From a bacterium (GTDB lineage: Bacteria > Cyanobacteriota > Vampirovibrionia > Obscuribacterales > Obscuribacteraceae), in contig JAUIJG010000317.1 in assembly GCA_030431355.1 (NCBI GenBank), positions 1 through 6,192 on the forward strand: a stretch of 6,192 nt of DNA, read 5' to 3'. The notes below the pieces were generated by a model that was not told where the DNA came from, searched no databases, and saw only the letters and a list, made by a program, of their open reading frames with translations. Of this stretch, positions 5,562-6,192 are shown piece by piece. How positions within the stretch are numbered: the stretch's first letter is position 1; each line of letters opens with the position of its first letter. Position numbers and translations under genes: made by a program.

Positions 5562-6192
5562 ATGGCCGGAAGCAACGCTGCTCAAGAAACCCTGATCCTG
5601 GTAGACGGAAGCTCTCTGGCTTTTCGGTCTTTCTATGCTCTTCTCACCACCGGTTTGCGCACCAAAACCGGTGTGCCCACCTGGGCAGTGATGGGATTCT
5701 TCAACTCTCTATTTGACCTGATAGACAGACAGGATCCTGCCATGATGGCGGTTTGTTTCGACACCAGTGCCAAAACTTTCCGGCACGAGGACTATGATCT
5801 CTACAAAGCGAACCGGGACGAAATGCCTGACGACCTGGCTGTCCAGTGGCCTCTCATAAAAGAAGGGGTAAAGGTACTGGACATTCCACTTCTGGAGTTG
5901 GATGGTTACGAAGCCGATGACATAATTGGTACGGTTGCCGTCAAAGCCGCCAGCGAAAATAGGAAAGTGGTGATTCTCACCGGTGACCAGGACATCTTTC
6001 AACTCGTCAATAAAGAAGACAATTCGGAAGGATTGATAAATGTTTTGATGCCGACCAAAGAAGGCTTGAAGAGTTTCGGTCGAGAGCAGATTCACGAAAA
6101 GCTTGGAGTCTGGCCGGAACAAATCATAGATTACAAAGCGCTCTGCGGAGACAAGTCAGACAACATTCCCGGCATCAGGGGTATCGGTCCCA
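5562..6192 (+). CDS. polA: DNA polymerase I, N-terminal 5'-3' exonuclease domain (runs off the right edge)
   Basis: The first 210 residues of DNA polymerase I are present, covering most of the 5'-3' exonuclease (flap nuclease) domain that removes RNA primers and flaps during repair and lagging-strand maturation. The metal-binding acids are all visible: Asp15 in LVDGSSLAFRS, Asp67 in CFDTS, Glu117/Asp119/Asp120 in GYEADDI, Asp142/Asp144 in TGDQDIFQL, and Asp197/Asp200 in GDKSDNIPG. The helix-hairpin-helix motif begins at GIRGIGP, where the window ends. Arg74 and Lys82 in FRHEDYDLYKANR are the usual DNA-contacting residues. The ATG at 5562 is fixed by an in-frame TAG 12 bp upstream and by the normal N-terminal length. 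The ribosome site (AAGAGG, 5543-5548) is rather far at 13 nt. A gap of only 23 bp after the phosphatase-family stop, with no promoter or terminator seen, suggests co-transcription. The proofreading and polymerase domains lie outside the window. Confidence 0.97.
   Translation, partial: MAGSNAAQETLILVDGSSLAFRSFYALLTTGLRTKTGVPTWAVMGFFNSLFDLIDRQDPAMMAVCFDTSAKTFRHEDYDLYKANRDEMPDDLAVQWPLIKEGVKVLDIPLLELDGYEADDIIGTVAVKAASENRKVVILTGDQDIFQLVNKEDNSEGLINVLMPTKEGLKSFGREQIHEKLGVWPEQIIDYKALCGDKSDNIPGIRGIGP

Noticed and set aside
5709..6122. 137-codon minus-strand open frame inside polA
   Set aside because: It lies wholly antisense to the certain polA exonuclease domain, so it is a shadow.
1..6192. CRISPR array, tRNA, transposase or insertion-sequence ends
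   Set aside because: No regularly spaced direct repeats, cloverleaf-like segments, transposase motifs or terminal inverted repeats with target duplications were seen.

Overview
This window has about even base composition. It carries five protein genes, two of them cut by the window edges, in a bacterial-style layout with short intergenic gaps. No mobile element, CRISPR array, rRNA or tRNA was seen. The best-identified gene is the start of polA at the right edge. Its text (LRTKTGVPT, DYKALCGDKSDNIPG) reads like cyanobacterial-type DNA polymerase I. Together with a phasin-like protein, the base composition, and secreted TPR and single-pass membrane proteins, this suggests a non-photosynthetic relative of Cyanobacteria (Melainabacteria/Vampirovibrionia, for example the Obscuribacter group). 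That placement is inference; no rRNA or marker-tree evidence is in the window.

Layout. Bases 1-461 (minus) hold the N-terminal part of an exported TPR protein. It diverges from a 782-residue single-pass membrane protein of unknown function (571-2919, plus). The 109-bp gap between them contains a TATAAT hexamer inside an inverted repeat. A hairpin at 2934-2967 lies between that gene and the convergent phasin-like gene (2995-3444, minus) and can terminate transcription from both sides. A 276-bp divergent gap follows, containing a palindrome and a perfect leader hairpin. It leads into an exported protein of the PafA/nucleotide pyrophosphatase alkaline phosphatase superfamily (best start TTG 3721, ends 5538). 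After 23 bp comes polA (5562 to the right edge), probably on the same transcript.

Main point of interest. The phosphatase-family protein has the full-length fold and many family landmark motifs. Read against the PafA active site, however, it has lost the nucleophilic Thr (now Ala), the Lys-x-Arg phosphate clamp (now Asp-x-Ser) and most metal ligands (Asp to Ser, two His to Gln, Asp to Glu). The reading frame is intact. It therefore looks like a secreted pseudo-phosphatase kept for a non-catalytic role such as binding, or an enzyme with a changed chemistry. The other genes show no clear functional link to it. The phasin-like gene hints at polyhydroxyalkanoate storage, and polA is housekeeping.
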